Below the pieces are notes generated by a model. It did not search any database. It saw only the letters and a program-made list of their open reading frames with translations, and was not told where the DNA came from. From NCBI RefSeq assembly GCF_902167145.1, contig NC_050101.1, forward strand, positions 116,093,789 to 116,157,788: a DNA stretch of 64,000 nucleotides, in the 5' to 3' direction. The stretch comes from Zea mays (lineage: Eukaryota; Streptophyta; Magnoliopsida; Poales; Poaceae). The position numbers were made by a program, and so were the translations under genes. Shown here piece after piece: positions 12,101 through 23,854 of this stretch. The stretch's first letter is position 1. Each line of letters begins with the position of its first letter.

Positions 12101-12638
12101 CAATAACCGTCAACAAGCCATCGAATGCGTCTCTACTCATACTGTACTACGACTTGTACGCCATTACACGCCCAATGACATCCAGTTGAGAAACCTTTGC
12201 CTGGCCGTGAAGGGGCTTCTGTGCCGCGTCGAACATGTTGTAGAACGCCTTTGCAGTCGGCTCTGGCTCGTCATCCATACATCCTCCCGTGTATTGTGCC
12301 TCCTGATAGTCGTTCAACATATTCGCTACCCCCACATCCGCGTCATAATCCTCGACACATTGTCTCAACACCTCCTCTCTCGTACGATGCACTTCACCAT
12401 GAAATATCCACCGAGTATAGCCCAACGTAAATCCATTCTTCCAAATATGTTCTACCATGGCCTTCTTTGGTTTTCTTTTCCGGTTGGCACATTTGCTGCA
12501 CAGGCATGGGACTAGACTCGCTCCTTTAGCAGCTTCGCCATATGCCCGTTCCACGAAATCATCGGTCTTTCTAATCCATTCAGTGGTGACATCGTTCCTT
12601 CCTCTACGACCCGTGTACATCCACTCACGGTCCTCCAT
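9121..12638 (-). pseudogene. TnpD/TNP2-like CACTA transposase of element A (broken)
   Basis: The catalytic CACTA transposase. The start MEDREWMYTG at 12638 opens a transposase-associated domain with CSKC-type cysteines. This is followed by KYCPKCKSSRF (zinc-ribbon-like), the TNP2 domain (FNPYGMGVAPYTCWPVFVIP, NLPPGVCFQRQNIFVSLIIP, DGEAWKHFD, LPHNIDVMHTEKNVAEALW), and then DUF4218- and DUF4216-like parts. The end is a long acidic tail (EDEL, DVDIEMVVDEEDDE) closing at 9121. Stops versus copy B: TAG near 12143, TGA at 11355-11357 and TAG at 10815-10817. There are also frameshifts near 10280-10440. The acceptor of the last intron reads GCAA at about 9916-9919 where copy B has GCAG. It cannot make a full protein. 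Confidence 0.83.
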
Positions 12639-12687
12639 CCTCTAATAGAAGCCTAGCAACAGAAAATTTTGGTAGCACCTCCCCTGC

Positions 12688-12690
12688 ACG
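12688..12690. repeat. Left target-site duplication of element B (ACG)
   Basis: ACG immediately before CACTACCGGAATCC, matched by ACG at 36505-36507 after GGTAGTG. Three-base duplications are standard for CACTA elements. Confidence 0.9.
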
Positions 12691-12709
12691 CACTACCGGA
12701 ATCCGGGTC

Positions 12710-13036
12710 TTTGTCGAGTGCCGGCGGCTTTGCCGAGTGCCGCCCTTGGCAAAGTCCTGCGCTCGCCGCTCGGTAAAGAGATTGTTTACCGAGTGCAGGA
12801 CACTCGGCAAAGCGAAGCACTCGGCAAAGAGCGCTTTGCCGAGACACAAACACTCGGTAAAGATGGCTCTCGGCAAAGGGCCGTTAGGGGCCGTCTGCAG
12901 CTGACGACAGTTAGTCTTTGCCGAGGGCCGAAAGTAGACACTCGGCAAAGCAGATTCTTTGCCGAGTGTCAAATAACTGGCACTCGGTAAAGAGTGTCTT
13001 TGTCGAGTGTCTTCTGTGGACACTCGGCAAAGCATA
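12710..13036. repeat. 5' terminal subterminal repeat array of element B
   Basis: Repeated TTTGCCGAGTG and CACTCGGCAAAG, often as inverted pairs about 10-20 bp apart, some with T-for-C changes (TTTGTCGAGTG). These are presumed binding sites for the element's TnpA-like protein. Confidence 0.88.
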
Positions 13037-14040
13037 TTTTTATTTTTTTATTTTGGCCACCAAACTTTTTGTGGTATGTTCCTACACTATGTAGACCTAC
13101 ATGTACCATTTTGGGACAATTATAACAGTGTTTTCAATAGCTAGTAGATTTAGTTCGTTTATTTGAATTTCTTCGGAAAAATCACATTTGAACTGCAGGT
13201 CACTCGAAACTTGGAAAACCATGCATGCAAAAATGCCATCCATGCTACCTATCACAAGTTACGACCGATTTCAGGAGTGGACCGGAAACTTCGAGCACCA
13301 TGCTCACTCAACATGCCCATGAACTGGCCATCTAGTTGTTTAAAAATTGTATAAAACACAAACAAAGTTAGAAAATCATGAAACCTGTCCACGTGTCAGG
13401 GTATCATATGTAGAGGCTATGATAAAAATTTGACAAAGTTTAGAGAAAGCTGTGACACACTATGTGTACAAACCTAAGAGATCCACATTGAAACTCTATG
13501 ATTTCATGTGTAGTTCTCTTAGGTTTCTACACATAATGTCTCACAACTTTCTCCAAACATTCTAAATTTTATATCAGAGCCTCTACATATGATATCATGA
13601 CACGTGGACAAGTTTCATGATTTTCTGACTTTGTTTGTGTTTTATACAATTTTTAAATAGCTGGATGGCAAGTTCACGAGCATGTTGAGTGAGCATGGTG
13701 CTCGAAGTTTCGGGTCTGCTCCTGAAATCGGTCGTAACTTGTGCTAAGTAGCATGGATATCATTTTTGCATGCACGGTTTTCCAAGTTTCGAGTGACTTG
13801 CAGTTCAAATGTGATTTTTTCGAAGAAATTCAAATAAACAAACTAAATCTACTAGCTATAGAAAACACTTTTTCTAATTGTCTCAAAATGGTACATGTAG
13901 GTCTATATAGTATAGGAATACACCACAAAAATTTTGGTTGGGAAAATAAAAAAAATAAAAATGTACTTTCCCCAGTGTCCAGAAATGACACTCGGCAAAG
14001 TAGACTTTGCCGAGTGTCCCATGGGCGACACTCGACAAAG
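12960..14040. repeat. Long palindrome in the 5' region of element B
   Basis: The arms pair about a centre near 13498. Examples are TTTTGTGGTATGTTCC (about 13069) with GGAATACACCACAAAA (about 13916), GATTTAGTTCGTTTATTTGA with TCAAATAAACAAACTAAATC, CAAGTTACGACCGATTTCAG with TGAAATCGGTCGTAACTTG, and CCTAAGAGAT with GTTCTCTTAGG. The pairing extends outward into GGACACTCGGCAAAG (about 13018) and GCCGAGTGTC-type repeats on the far side (about 13980-14000). It therefore joins the two subterminal arrays as an inverted duplication of about 0.45-0.5 kb per arm. There is no coding capacity. The same structure is present in element A. Confidence 0.85.
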
Positions 14041-14195
14041 AATTGTAAAATAATCTTTGCCGAGTGTCGCCCAGGTGACACTCGGCAAAGACTACTTTGC
14101 TGAGTGCCCCCAATCTGGCACTCGACAAAGCATATTTTAAAATTAAAAAAAATCTTTGCCGAGTGCCAGATCACGGGCACTCGGCAAAGCACTCG
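13976..14195. repeat. Second (internal) subterminal repeat array of element B
   Basis: CACTCGGCAAAG/CTTTGCCGAGTG pairs continue on the transposase side of the palindrome up to 14190, then give way to a GC-rich leader. Internal arrays mirrored around a palindrome are not usual in CACTA elements. Confidence 0.85.
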
Positions 14196-14214
14196 AACAT
14201 AGCAACTGTCAGTC

Positions 14215-14433
14215 CTTTCTTTCTCACTCTTTCACTCTCTTCTCACGCGCCGCCGCCGTTGCTCTCCACGTCGTCGCGCCGTCGCCGCTGCGCCCTCGCC
14301 CACCGCGCCCCTGCCCTCGGCCGCGACCTCGCCCACCACCGCGCCATCTCCCGCCGCGACCTCGCCTCGCCCGCCGCCGCGCCGCCATGCCCTCGCTCGG
14401 CGCCGCGCCCGCGCCGCCGCAGTCGCGCCCGCC
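14215..14433 (+). promoter_or_regulatory. GC-rich leader of the element B transposase gene (interrupted by element C)
   Basis: CCGCCGCCG- and CGCGCCC-rich sequence that resumes at 29579-29735 after element C. It matches, in reverse, the GC-rich block 36765-37000 of element A. It is probably the transcribed leader or first-exon region of the TnpD-like gene. ORFs here are composition artefacts. Confidence 0.55.
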
Positions 14434-15095
14434 GTGCCTGTGACACCCCAGGTGTCAATTTCGTGTTATATCGGGAGATTTATCCCAATCTTAGATGCTA
14501 AGTGAAAATTTATATTTCTCACTCACGTATATCTCTGATTATCCATTCACGTTTTACCAAATTCGGAGTTATTCAGTCTCACAGAAAGCCGAATTTGGAG
14601 CCTGTTAAAAACTTTTATTCTCAGCACGGTTGCAAACTCTTTAATCCATCTCGATTTATAAATCTCGTCTAAAGCTCATTTAATCAAGCGCTCGACAGTT
14701 GCTAGTCGAGCTGTGTCCGAACCGAATTCAAAACCCCGTATCGACAGCGATTTTAAAATACCACGATTCACCTTCTCCGACTAAAAATCCGAAAGCCGGT
14801 CGTATCCCGAGGCAATTTATTTTCGAATCATGCGTAGGGAATTAATGCCGAGCGAAGTCAAATCAAACTCTCAGCCGAGTTAATCGCCCGATTTTCCGAA
14901 ATCTATTTCGCTCTGTTCTCCGTAGAGATGAATTCCGCAGGAGCGTTTGTATTCTAGGAAATAATTAGCGTTCCGATAATCCGTGTTCAATCAAAACACC
15001 ATAAAATAAAATGGAAATAAAGTAGAGCGGCCCGATTTAGCGTTTTGGGCCAGCCCAGCCCAGCCCACTAAGAAACCCTAACCCTACCCCATGTC

Positions 15096-15102
15096 TATAA
15101 AT
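15096..15102 (+). promoter_or_regulatory. TATA box of element C
   Basis: TATAAAT follows AACCCTAACCCTACCCC and precedes a pyrimidine-rich GC-rich leader. This is typical of the U3/R boundary of a plant LTR. The overlapping proline/serine-rich ORFs downstream (15091-15875) look like leader sequence rather than a gene. Confidence 0.5.
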
Positions 15103-15861
15103 AGAAGTGCCCCTCCCCATGCATTTGGCTTTTATTCACTCCCACCCCTAGCCGCCACCAGCAGCTCCTTCTCTCTGTTTCCTGTACGTGCGCAGGGGCA
15201 GAAGCTCCATGGCCGTCGAGCTCCCTTCCATGGCGCCCCTCCCTCCTCCCTCTTCTTCTTCTTCCTCAAGCAAGCAGGCCGACCTCCCCTCCTCTGCCAT
15301 TTCCCCAGCTCGAGCAGTGAGCTCGCCGTCACCCATGGCCGAGCTCCATTCCTCCAAGCTGGCAGCTCCCTCCCATGGAGGGTGTCCCTCCCCTGCGCAG
15401 CCGTTCCAAGCTCCCTGCGCCCTCTCTCCCATGGCGCGACGCCCCTACTCCTCTCTCTCTACCGAGTGTTTCCCCCTGCAATTTTCCCCAAGCTGTCTAC
15501 CTCCTCTCCCCTATCCGAGCGCCCAAGCAGTGCCCTCCTTGCTCTATTTTTTCTTTGTTCTCTGCTCTCGGCAGCTGGCAGCCGTGGCACTGGCCTCTGC
15601 TCCCTATGCTGACCTCCACCTCGCCATGGCGCTGCTCGCCGAGAATCTCTAGCAGGGCGCCATCGTGGCCTCGCCGGGCTCCTGCTCGCCGGCAAGCTCA
15701 TGTGCTCACGACACCTTTCCCTGCCTTCTCTCTGTCCCCAGCGACCAGCAGCAAGGACTCCCTCTCCTCCACCGCGCAACAGCCCTCTAGTTCAATCTCC
15801 ACTCCCCCATCGCGTGTCATCGCTCTCATGTTTGCTGCGCAGCCCCATCTGCGACGCCGTC

Positions 15862-17092
15862 TGAAAGTCGTCTAGAGAGGGGGGTGAATAGGGCGAATTT
15901 GAAATTTATAAACTTAAGCACAACTACAAGCCGGGTTAGCGTTAGAAATATAAACGAGTCCGAGAGAGAGGGCGCAAAACAGATCGTGAGCAAATAAAGA
16001 GCGAGACACGATGATTTGTTTTTACCGAGGTTCGGTTCTTGCAAACCTACTCCCCGTTGAGGTGGTCACGAAGACCGGGTCTCTTTCAACCCTTTCCCTC
16101 TCTCAAACGGTCACTTAGACCGAGTGAGCTTCTCTTCTCAATCAAACGGAACAAGAAGTTCCCGCAAGGACCACCACACAATTGGTGTCTCTTGCCTTGG
16201 TTACAATTGAGTATAATCACAAGAAGAATGAGAAAGAAAAGAAGCAATCCAAGCGCAAGAGCTTAAATGAACACAACAAATCACTCTCTCTAATCACTAA
16301 AGCTTTGTGTGGAGTTGAGAGAGGATTTGATCCCTTTGGTGTGTCTTGTATTGAATGCTATAGCTCTTGTAAGGTGTAGAAGTGTAGAAACTTGGATGCC
16401 ATTGAATGTGGGGTGGTTGGGGGTATTTATAGCCCCAACCACCAAAAATGGCCGTTGGAAGTGTGCTGTCGCATGGCGCACCAGACAGTCCGGTGCGCCA
16501 GCCACGTCAGCCAGCCGTTGGGGTTCGACCGTTGGAGCTCTGACTTGTGGGGCCTCTGGGCTGTCCGGTGGTGCACCGGACAGGTCCTGTAGACTGTCCG
16601 GTGTGCCACCCGCGCGTGCTCTGTCCTCTGCGCGCAGGCGCGCATTTAATGCGTTGCAGTCGACCGTTGCGCGCGAAGTAGCCGTTGCTCCGCTGGCTCA
16701 CCGGACAGTCCGGTGAATTTTAGCGGAGCAGATTCCCGAAGCTGGCGAGTTCAGAGTCGCTCTCCCTTGGTGCACCGGACAGTCTGGTGAATTATAGCGA
16801 AGCGCCTCTGAGAATTCCCGAAGGTAAGGAGTTCAGCTTGGAGTCCCCTGGTGCACCGGACACTATCCGGTGGCACACCGGACAATCCGGTGCGCCAGAC
16901 CAGGGTGCACTTCGGTTGTCCCTTGCTCTCTTTGTTTGAACCCTTTTCTTGGTCTTTTTATTGGCTTATTATGAACCTTTGGCACCTGTAGAACATATAG
17001 ACTAGAGCAAACTAGCTAGTCCAATTATTTGTGTTGGGCAATTCAACCACCAAAATCAATTAGGAAATAGGTGTAAGCCTAATTCCCTTTCA
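15862..17092 (-). repeat. 3' LTR of element D
   Basis: 1231 bp, TGAAAGTCG to CCCTTTCA as read on +. It contains the GTATTTATAGCCCC TATA segment (minus strand TATAAATAC) and several CACCGGACAGTCCGGTG inverted repeats in U3. Confidence 0.92.
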
Positions 17093-17929
17093 ATCTCCCC
17101 CTTTTTGGTGATTGATGCCAACACAAACCAAAGCAAGTATAGAAGTGCACAATTGAACTAGTTTGCATAATTGTAAGTGCAAAGGTTACTTAGAATTGAG
17201 CCAATAGAAATTCTCATAGGATATGCATGGATTGTTTCTTTATTTTTAACATTTTGGACCACGCTTGCACCACATGTTTTGTTTTTGCAAATTCTTTTTG
17301 TAAATCCTTTTCAAAGTCCTTTTGCAAATAGTCAAAGGTAAATGAATAAGATTTTGCGAAGCATTTTCAAGATTTGAAATTTTCTCCCCCTGTTTCAAAT
17401 GCTTTTCCTTTGACTAAACAAAACTTTCCCTATATAAGATCCTCCTCTTAGTGTTCAAGAGGGTTTTAAGACACCATTTTTGAAAATACTACTTTCTCCC
17501 CCTTTTGAACACAATAAGATACCAATTTGAAAACATTATTGAAAATTAGGTGGTGGTGCGGTCCTTTTGCTCATTATTGAAAATTAGGTGGTGGTGCGGT
17601 CCTTTTGCTTTGGGCTAATACTTTCTCCCCCTTTGGCATGAATCGCCAAAAACGGATACTTGAGTGGAATATAAGCCCTTTCCTAACTACTTTCTCCTCC
17701 TTTGGCAAACAAAATATGAGTGAAGATTATACCAAAGTAAGAGAGTTGCTCGGAGCGACGGCGAAGGATGAGTGATGGAGTGGAGTGGAAGTCTTTGTCT
17801 TCGCCGAAGACTCCAATTCCCTTCCAATACACCTATGACTTGGTTTGAAATATACTTGAAAACACATCAGTCATAGCATATAAAAGGGACATGATCAAAG
17901 GTATACCTATGAGCTAAGTGTGCAAGACA
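17093..17929 (-). other. 3' untranslated region and polypurine tract of element D
   Basis: Minus-strand AAAAAGGGGGAGAT (17093-17106) directly abuts the 3' LTR and is the likely plus-strand primer. The rest is AT-rich with several CTCCCCC/GGGGGAG tracts, a feature of Sireviruses. A 38-bp direct repeat (GAAAATTAGGTGGTGGTGCG and onward) starts at 17541 and 17579. There is no ORF. Confidence 0.7.
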
Positions 17930-20900
17930 TCAAAAGAAATTCCTAGAATCAAGAATATTTAGCTCATGCCTAAGTTTGTTAAAGGTTTGTTCATCAAGTG
18001 GCTTGGTAAAGATATCGGCTAATTGATCTTTAGTGTTAATATATGCGATCTCGATATCTCCCTTTTGTTGGTGATCCCTTAGAAAATGATACCGAATGGC
18101 TATGTGTTTAGTGCGGCTATGCTCAACGGGATTATCCGCCATGCGGATTGCACTCTCATTATCACATAGAAGAGGAACTTTGGTTAATTTGTAACCATAG
18201 TCCCTAAGGGTTTGCCTCATCCAAAGTAGTTGCACGCAACAATGACCTGCAGCAATATACTCGGCTTCGGCGGTAGAAAGAGCTACGGAATTTTGCTTCT
18301 TTGAAGCCCAAGACACCAAGGATCTTCCTAAGAACTGGCAAGTCCCCGATGTGCTCTTTCTATTAATTTTACACCCCGCCCAATCGACATCTGAATAACC
18401 AATTAAATCAAATGTGGATCCCCTAGGATAGCGAAGCCCAAACTTAGGAGTATGAACTAAATATCTCAAGATTCGTTTTACGGCCGTAAGGTGAGCTTCC
18501 TTAGGGTCGGCTTGGAATCTTGCACACATGCATATGGAAAGCATAATATCCGGTCGAGATGCACATAAATAGAGTAAAGAACCTATCATCGACCGGTATA
18601 CCTTTTGATCAACGGATTTACCTCCCGTGTCGAGGTCGAGATGCCCATTGGTTCCCATGGGTGTCTTGATGGGTTTGGCATCCTTCATCCCAAACTTGCT
18701 TAGAATGTCTTGAATATACTTCGTTTGGCTAATGAAGGTTCCCTCTTGGAGTTGCTTCACTTGAAATCCTAAGAAGTACTTCAACTCCCCCATCATTGAC
18801 ATCTCGAATTTCTTTGTCATGATCCTACTAAATTCCTCACATGTAGATTCGTTAGTAGACTCAAATATAATATCATCAACATAAATTTGGCATACAAACA
18901 AATCATTGTTAAGAGTCTTAGTAAATAAAGTAGGATCGGCTTTTCCGACTTTGAAGCCATTAGTGATAAGAAAATCTCTTAGGCATTCATACCATGCTCT
19001 TGGGGCTTGCTTGAGCCCATAAAGCGCCTTAGAGAGTTTATACACATGGTTAGGATACTCACTATCTTCAAAGCCGGGAGGTTGCTCAACATAGACCTCC
19101 TCCTTGATTGGTCCGTTGAGGAATGCACTTTTCACGTCCATTTGATAAAGCTTAAAGCCATGGTAAGTAGCATAGGCAAGTAATATGCGAATTGACTCAA
19201 GCCTAGATACGGGTGCATAGGTTTCACAGAAATCCAAATCTTCGACTTGTGAATATCCCTTGGCCACAAGTCGTGCTTTGTTCCTTGTCACCACACCATG
19301 CTCGTCTTGCTTGTTGCGGAAGACCCATTTGGTTCCTACAACATTTTGATTAGGACGTGGAACTAAATGCCATACCCCGTTCCTAGTGAAGTTGTTGAGC
19401 TCCTCTTGCATCGCCACCACCCAATCTGAATCTTGAAGTGCTTCCTCTACCCTGTGTGGCTCAATAGAGAAAACAAAAGAGTAATGCTCACAAAAATGTG
19501 CAACACGAGATCTAGTGGTTACCCCCTTATGAATATCGCCGAGGATGGTGTCGACAGGGTGATCTCGTTGGATTGCTTGGTGGACTCTTGGGTGTGGCGG
19601 CCTTGGTTCTTCATCCTCCTTGTCTTGATCATTTGCATCTCCCCCTTGATCATTGTCGTCATCTTGAGGTGGCTCATCTCTTTGATCTTCTTCTTCATTA
19701 ACTTGAGCCTCATTCTTATTTTGAGTTGGTGGAGATGCTTGCGTGGAGGAGGATGGTTGATCTTGTGCATTTGGAGGCTCTTCGGATTCCTTAGGACACA
19801 CATCCCCAATGGACATGTTCCTTAGCGCGATGCACGGAGCCTCTTCATCACCTATCTCATCAAGATCAACTTGCTCTACTTGAGAGCTGTTAGTCTCATC
19901 AAACACAACGTCACAAGAAACTTCAACTTGTCCAGAGGACTTGTTAAAGACTCTATATGCCCTTGTGTTTGAATCATATCCTAGTAAAAAGCCTTCTATA
20001 GTCTTAGGAGCAAATTTAGTTTTTCTACCTCTTTTAACAAGAATAAAGCATTTGCTACCAAAGACTCTAAAATATGAAATATTGGGCTTTTTACCGGTTA
20101 GGAGTTCGTATGATGTCTTCTTGAGGATTCGGTGTAGATATAACTGGTTGATGGCGTAGCAGGCGGTGTTGACCGCCTCGGCCCAAAACCGATCCGAAGT
20201 CTTGTACTCATCAAGCATGGTTCTTGCCATGTCCAATAGAGTTTGATTCTTCCTCTCCACTACACCATTTTGTTGTGGAGTGTAGGGAGAAGAGAACTCA
20301 TGCTTGATGCCCTCCTCCTCAAGGAAGCCTTCAATTTGAGAGTTCTTGAACTCCGTCCCGTTGTCGCTTCTTATTTTCTTGATCCTTAAGCTGAACTCGT
20401 TTTGAGCCCGTCTCAAGAATCCTTTTAAGGTCTCTTGGGTATGAGATTTTTCCTGCAAAAAGAACACCCAAGTGAAGCGAGAATAATCATCCACAATAAC
20501 TAAACAGTACTTACTCCCACCGATGCTTATGTAAGCAATCAGGCCGAATAGGTCCATGTGTAGGAGCTCGAGTGGTCTGTCGGTCGTCATGATGTTCTTA
20601 TGTGGATGATGAACACCAACTTGCTTCCCTGCCTGACATGCGCTACAAATCCTGTCTTTCTCAAAATGAACATTTGTTAGTCCCAAAATGTGTTCTCCCT
20701 TTAGAAGCTTGTGAAGATTCTTCATCCCAACATGTGCCAGTCGGCGATGCCAGAGCCAGCCCATGTTAGTCTTAGCAATTAAGCAAGTGTCGAGTTCAGC
20801 TCTATCAAAATCTACTAAGTATAGCTGACCCTCTAACATTCCCTTAAATGCTATTGAATCATCATTTCTTCTAAAGACAGTGACACCTACATCCATAAAA

Positions 20901-21166
20901 AGACAGTTGTAACCCATTTTGCATAATTGCGAAACTGAAAGCAAGTTGTAATCTAAAGAATCTACGAGAAAAACATTTGAAATGGAATGGTCAGGTGATA
21001 TAGCTATTTTACCCAATCCTTTGACCAAACCTTGATTTCCATCCCCGAATGTGATAGCTCGTTGGGGATCTTGGTTTTTCTCATAGGAGGAGAACATCTT
21101 CTCCCCTGTCATATGGTTTGTGCACCCGCTATCGATGATCCAACTTGAGCCCCCGGATGCATAAAC
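17930..21166 (-). CDS. Copia Pol polyprotein (protease end, integrase, reverse transcriptase, RNase H) of element D
   Basis: Enzymes for reverse transcription and integration of D. The open frame begins after a TAG at 21167-21169, with VYASGG and then the protease active site DSG at 21133-21125. The first Met is at 21112 (1060 residues follow, numbering from it). The integrase zinc part HHCC covers about 121-162. The core has D187, D250 and E286, a correct D,D-35-E spacing. Ahead of the RT is an acidic Asp/Glu/Gln-rich linker, about 430-510. RT has [23 protein letters not shown] and YVDD at 744-747. RNase H has GYSDVDWAG (D about 908), STAEAEY and CDNESAI. FESTN replaces the usual FGSTN just after YVDD. 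The domain set is complete, but the upstream TAG and frame offset from gag cast doubt on expression. Confidence 0.9.
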   Translation of the reverse strand, partial: VYASGGSSWIIDSGCTNHMTGEKMFSSYEKNQDPQRAITFGDGNQGLVKGLGKIAISPDHSISNVFLVDSLDYNLLSVSQLCKMGYNCLFMDVGVTVFRRNDDSIAFKGMLEGQLYLVDFDRAELDTCLIAKTNMGWLWHRRLAHVGMKNLHKLLKGEHILGLTNVHFEKDRICSACQAGKQVGVHHPHKNIMTTDRPLELLHMDLFGLIAYISIGGSKYCLVIVDDYSRFTWVFFLQEKSHTQETLKGFLRRAQNEFSLRIKKIRSDNGTEFKNSQIEGFLEEEGIKHEFSSPYTPQQNGVVERKNQTLLDMARTMLDEYKTSDRFWAEAVNTACYAINQLYLHRILKKTSYELLTGKKPNISYFRVFGSKCFILVKRGRKTKFAPKTIEGFLLGYDSNTRAYRVFNKSSGQVEVSCDVVFDETNSSQVEQVDLDEIGDEEAPCIALRNMSIGDVCPKESEEPPNAQDQPSSSTQASPPTQNKNEAQVNEEEDQRDEPPQDDDNDQGGDANDQDKEDEEPRPPHPRVHQAIQRDHPVDTILGDIHKGVTTRSRVAHFCEHYSFVFSIEPHRVEEALQDSDWVVAMQEELNNFTRNGVWHLVPRPNQNVVGTKWVFRNKQDEHGVVTRNKARLVAKGYSQVEDLDFCETYAPVSRLESIRILLAYATYHGFKLYQMDVKSAFLNGPIKEEVYVEQPPGFEDSEYPNHVYKLSKALYGLKQAPRAWYECLRDFLITNGFKVGKADPTLFTKTLNNDLFVCQIYVDDIIFESTNESTCEEFSRIMTKKFEMSMMGELKYFLGFQVKQLQEGTFISQTKYIQDILSKFGMKDAKPIKTPMGTNGHLDLDTGGKSVDQKVYRSMIGSLLYLCASRPDIMLSICMCARFQADPKEAHLTAVKRILRYLVHTPKFGLRYPRGSTFDLIGYSDVDWAGCKINRKSTSGTCQFLGRSLVSWASKKQNSVALSTAEAEYIAAGHCCVQLLWMRQTLRDYGYKLTKVPLLCDNESAIRMADNPVEHSRTKHIAIRYHFLRDHQQKGDIEIAYINTKDQLADIFTKPLDEQTFNKLRHELNILDSRNFF

Positions 21167-21179
21167 CTACAAAACAAGT

Positions 21180-23713
21180 TCAGTTCTTGATTTTAGGTAC
21201 CCAAATGGTTTTGGGTCCTTTGGCATTAGATACAAGAACTTTGGGTACCCAAACACAAGTCTTTGATCCCTTGTGCTTGCCCCCAACATATTTGGCAACT
21301 ACCTTGCCGGATTTGTTAGTTAAAACATAGGATGCATCAAAAGTTTTAAATGAAATCTTAGAATCATTTGATGCAATTGGAGTTTTCTTCTTAGGCAATT
21401 TAGCACAGGTGGATTGCCTAGAGTTAGATGTCTCACCCTTATACATAAAAGCATGATTAGGGCCAGAGTGAGACTTCCTAGAATGAATTCTCCTAATTTT
21501 GCTCTCGGGATAACCGGCAGGGTACAAAATATAACCCTCGTTATCCTGAGGCATGGGAGTCTTGCCCTTAACAAAGTTCGACAATCTTTTAGGAGGGGCA
21601 CTAAGTTTGACATTGTCTCCCTTTTGGAAGCCAATGCCATCCTTGATGCCAGGGCGTCTCCCACTATAGAGCATGCTTCTAGCAAATTTAAATTTTTCAT
21701 TTTCCAAGTCATGCTCATGAATTTTTGCATTAAGTTGAGCTATGTGATCATTTTGTTTCTTAATTAGGACTAGGTGATCATGAATAGCATCAACATTAAT
21801 GTCTCTACATCTAGTACAAATGGAAACATGCTCAATGGTAGATGTAGAGGGTTTGCAAGAATTAAGTTCAACAATCTTAGCACGTAGAATATCATTCTTG
21901 TCTCTAAGATCGGAAATGGAAGCATTGCAAACATCTAAATCCTTAGCCTTAGCAATCAAATTTTCACTTTCATTTCTAAGGCTAGCAAGAGTAACATTCA
22001 ATTCATCAATCTTAGCAAGTAAACCGACATTATCATCTCTAGGATTGGGAATTAAAGTATCACAAACATTAGAATCAACCTTAGCAATTAATTTAGCATT
22101 TTCATTTCTAAGGTTGGCAATAATATCATGGCATGTGCTTAGCTCACTAGATATTTTTTCACATTTTTCTACTTCTAGAGCATAAGCATTCTTAACCTTA
22201 ACATGCTTCTTATTTCCTTAATTAGAAAGTCCTCTTGGGAGTCCAAGAGTTCATCCTTCTCATGAATAGCACTAATTAATTCATTTAGTTTTTCTTTTAG
22301 TTGCATGCTAAGGTTGGCAAAAAGGATGTGCAAGTTATCCTCCTCATCACTAGCATTATCCTCATCACTAGAGGTTTCATATTTAGTGGAGGATCTTGAT
22401 TTTACCTTCTTCCTTTTGCTGTCCTTTGCCATGAGGCACTTGTGGCCGACGTTGGGGAAGAGAAGACCCTTGGTGACGGCGATGTTTGCGGCGTCCTCGT
22501 CGAAGGAGGAGTTGATGGAGCTCTCGTCGGAGTCCCATTCTCGGCAAACATGGGCATCGCCGCCCTTCTTCTTGTAGTACCTCTTCTTCTCCTTCCTTCT
22601 CCCCTTCTTGTCGTCGCTCCTGTCACTATCACTAGACAATGGACATTTAGCAATGAAATGACCGAGCTTACCACACTTGTAGCATACTTTCTTGGAGCGG
22701 GGCTTGTAATCCTTCCCCCTCCTTTGTTTGAGGATTTGGCGGAAGCTCTTGATGATGAGCGCCATTTCCTCGTTATCGAGCTTAGAGGCGTCGATGGGTG
22801 TTCTACTTGATGTAGATTCCTCCTCCTTCTCCTCTGTCGCCTTGAATGCGACTGGTTGTGCCTCGGACGTGGAGGGGCCATCTAGCTCGATGATTTTCTT
22901 TGAGCCTTTGATCATTAACTCAAAGCTCACAAAATTTCCTATCACTTCCTCGGGAGTCATTAGTGTATATCTAGGATTTCCTCGAATTAATTGAACTTGC
23001 GTAGGGTTAAGAAAAACGAGGGATCTTAGAATAACCTTGACCATCTCATGGTCATCCCATTTTGTGCTCCCGAGGTTGCGCACTTGGTTCACCAAGGTCT
23101 TCAAGCGATTGTACATGGCTTGAGGGTCCTCACCTTGGTTAAGTCGGAACCGACTGAGCTCCCCCTCGATCGTCTCCCGCTTGGTGATTTTGGTCACCTC
23201 ATCCCCTTCGTGCGCGGTCTTGAGTACGTCCCAAATTTCCTTGACGCTTTTTAATCCTTGCACCTTGTTATACTCCTCTCGACTTAGAGAGGTGAGGAAT
23301 ATAGTGGTGGCTTGGGAGTTAAAGTGTCGGATTTGGGCGACCTCGTCCAAATCATAGTCTTCATCTCCCGGTGATGGTACCTGTACTCCAATTTCAACAA
23401 CATCCCAAATGCTTGTGTGGAGTGAGGTTAGGTGAAGCCTCATTTTATCACTCCACATATTATAATCTTCACCATCAAACATAGGTGGTTTGCCTAATGG
23501 GACGGAAAGTAGAGGAGTACGTTTGGAAATGCGAGGGTAGCGTAGGGGAATCTTACTAAACTTCTTGCGCTCATGGCGCTTAGAAGTTACGGACGGCGTG
23601 TCGGAGCCGGAGGTGGATGGCAACGAATAATCGGTCTCGTAGTAGACCACCTTCCACATCTTCTTCTTGTCACCGCTCCGACCCGGCTTGTTGTGTGAAG
23701 GGGATCCCTTCAT
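21180..23713 (-). pseudogene. Sirevirus Gag of element D, one-base frameshift
   Basis: Nucleocapsid precursor. The first block, 23713-22175, starts MKGSPSHNKPGRSGD. It has the copia gag core (PPMFDGEDYNMWSDKM, then IWDVLKTAHEGDEVTKITKR and LNQGEDPQAMYNRL) and a zinc knuckle CYKCGKLGHFIAKC (CX2CX4HX4C). It ends in a coiled-coil-like segment. Loss of one base near 22210 (AAAT to AAT within GGAAATAAGAAG, minus strand) shifts the frame. The remainder reads on in 22001-21180 as a heptad-rich coiled coil (LRNESENLIAKAKDLD) and a basic Lys-rich tail (WVPKVLVSNAKGPKTIWVPK) before TGA. A long C-terminal extension of Gag is a Sirevirus trait. Confidence 0.85.
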
Positions 23714-23836
23714 CTAGTTAGCGGACTCCCTGGATGGAGCCTTCCCGTGGCTTGTAGCGGGCTTCTCGCCGGTCATCATCTCCTTCTTGGCGTGATCTCC
23801 CGACATCACTTTGAGCGGTTAAGCTCTAATGAAGCA

Positions 23837-23852
23837 CCAGGCTCCGATACCA
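23837..23852 (-). promoter_or_regulatory. Primer binding site of element D
   Basis: Minus-strand TGGTATCGGAGCCTGG lies two bases inside the 5' LTR. It matches the initiator tRNA-Met complement TGGTATCAGAGC with one change, as in other copia elements. The stretch from here to the gag ATG at 23713 is untranslated leader. Confidence 0.85.
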
Positions 23853-23854
23853 AT

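Noticed and set aside
12710..13036. Regularly spaced short repeats resembling a CRISPR array
   Set aside because: The repeats are 11-12 bp, occur in both orientations and sit at CACTA termini in a plant genome. They are transposase-binding subterminal repeats.
15091..15875. Proline/serine-rich ORFs downstream of a TATA box in element C
   Set aside because: Three different frames are open because of low-complexity CT-rich leader sequence. No known domain, and split by element D.
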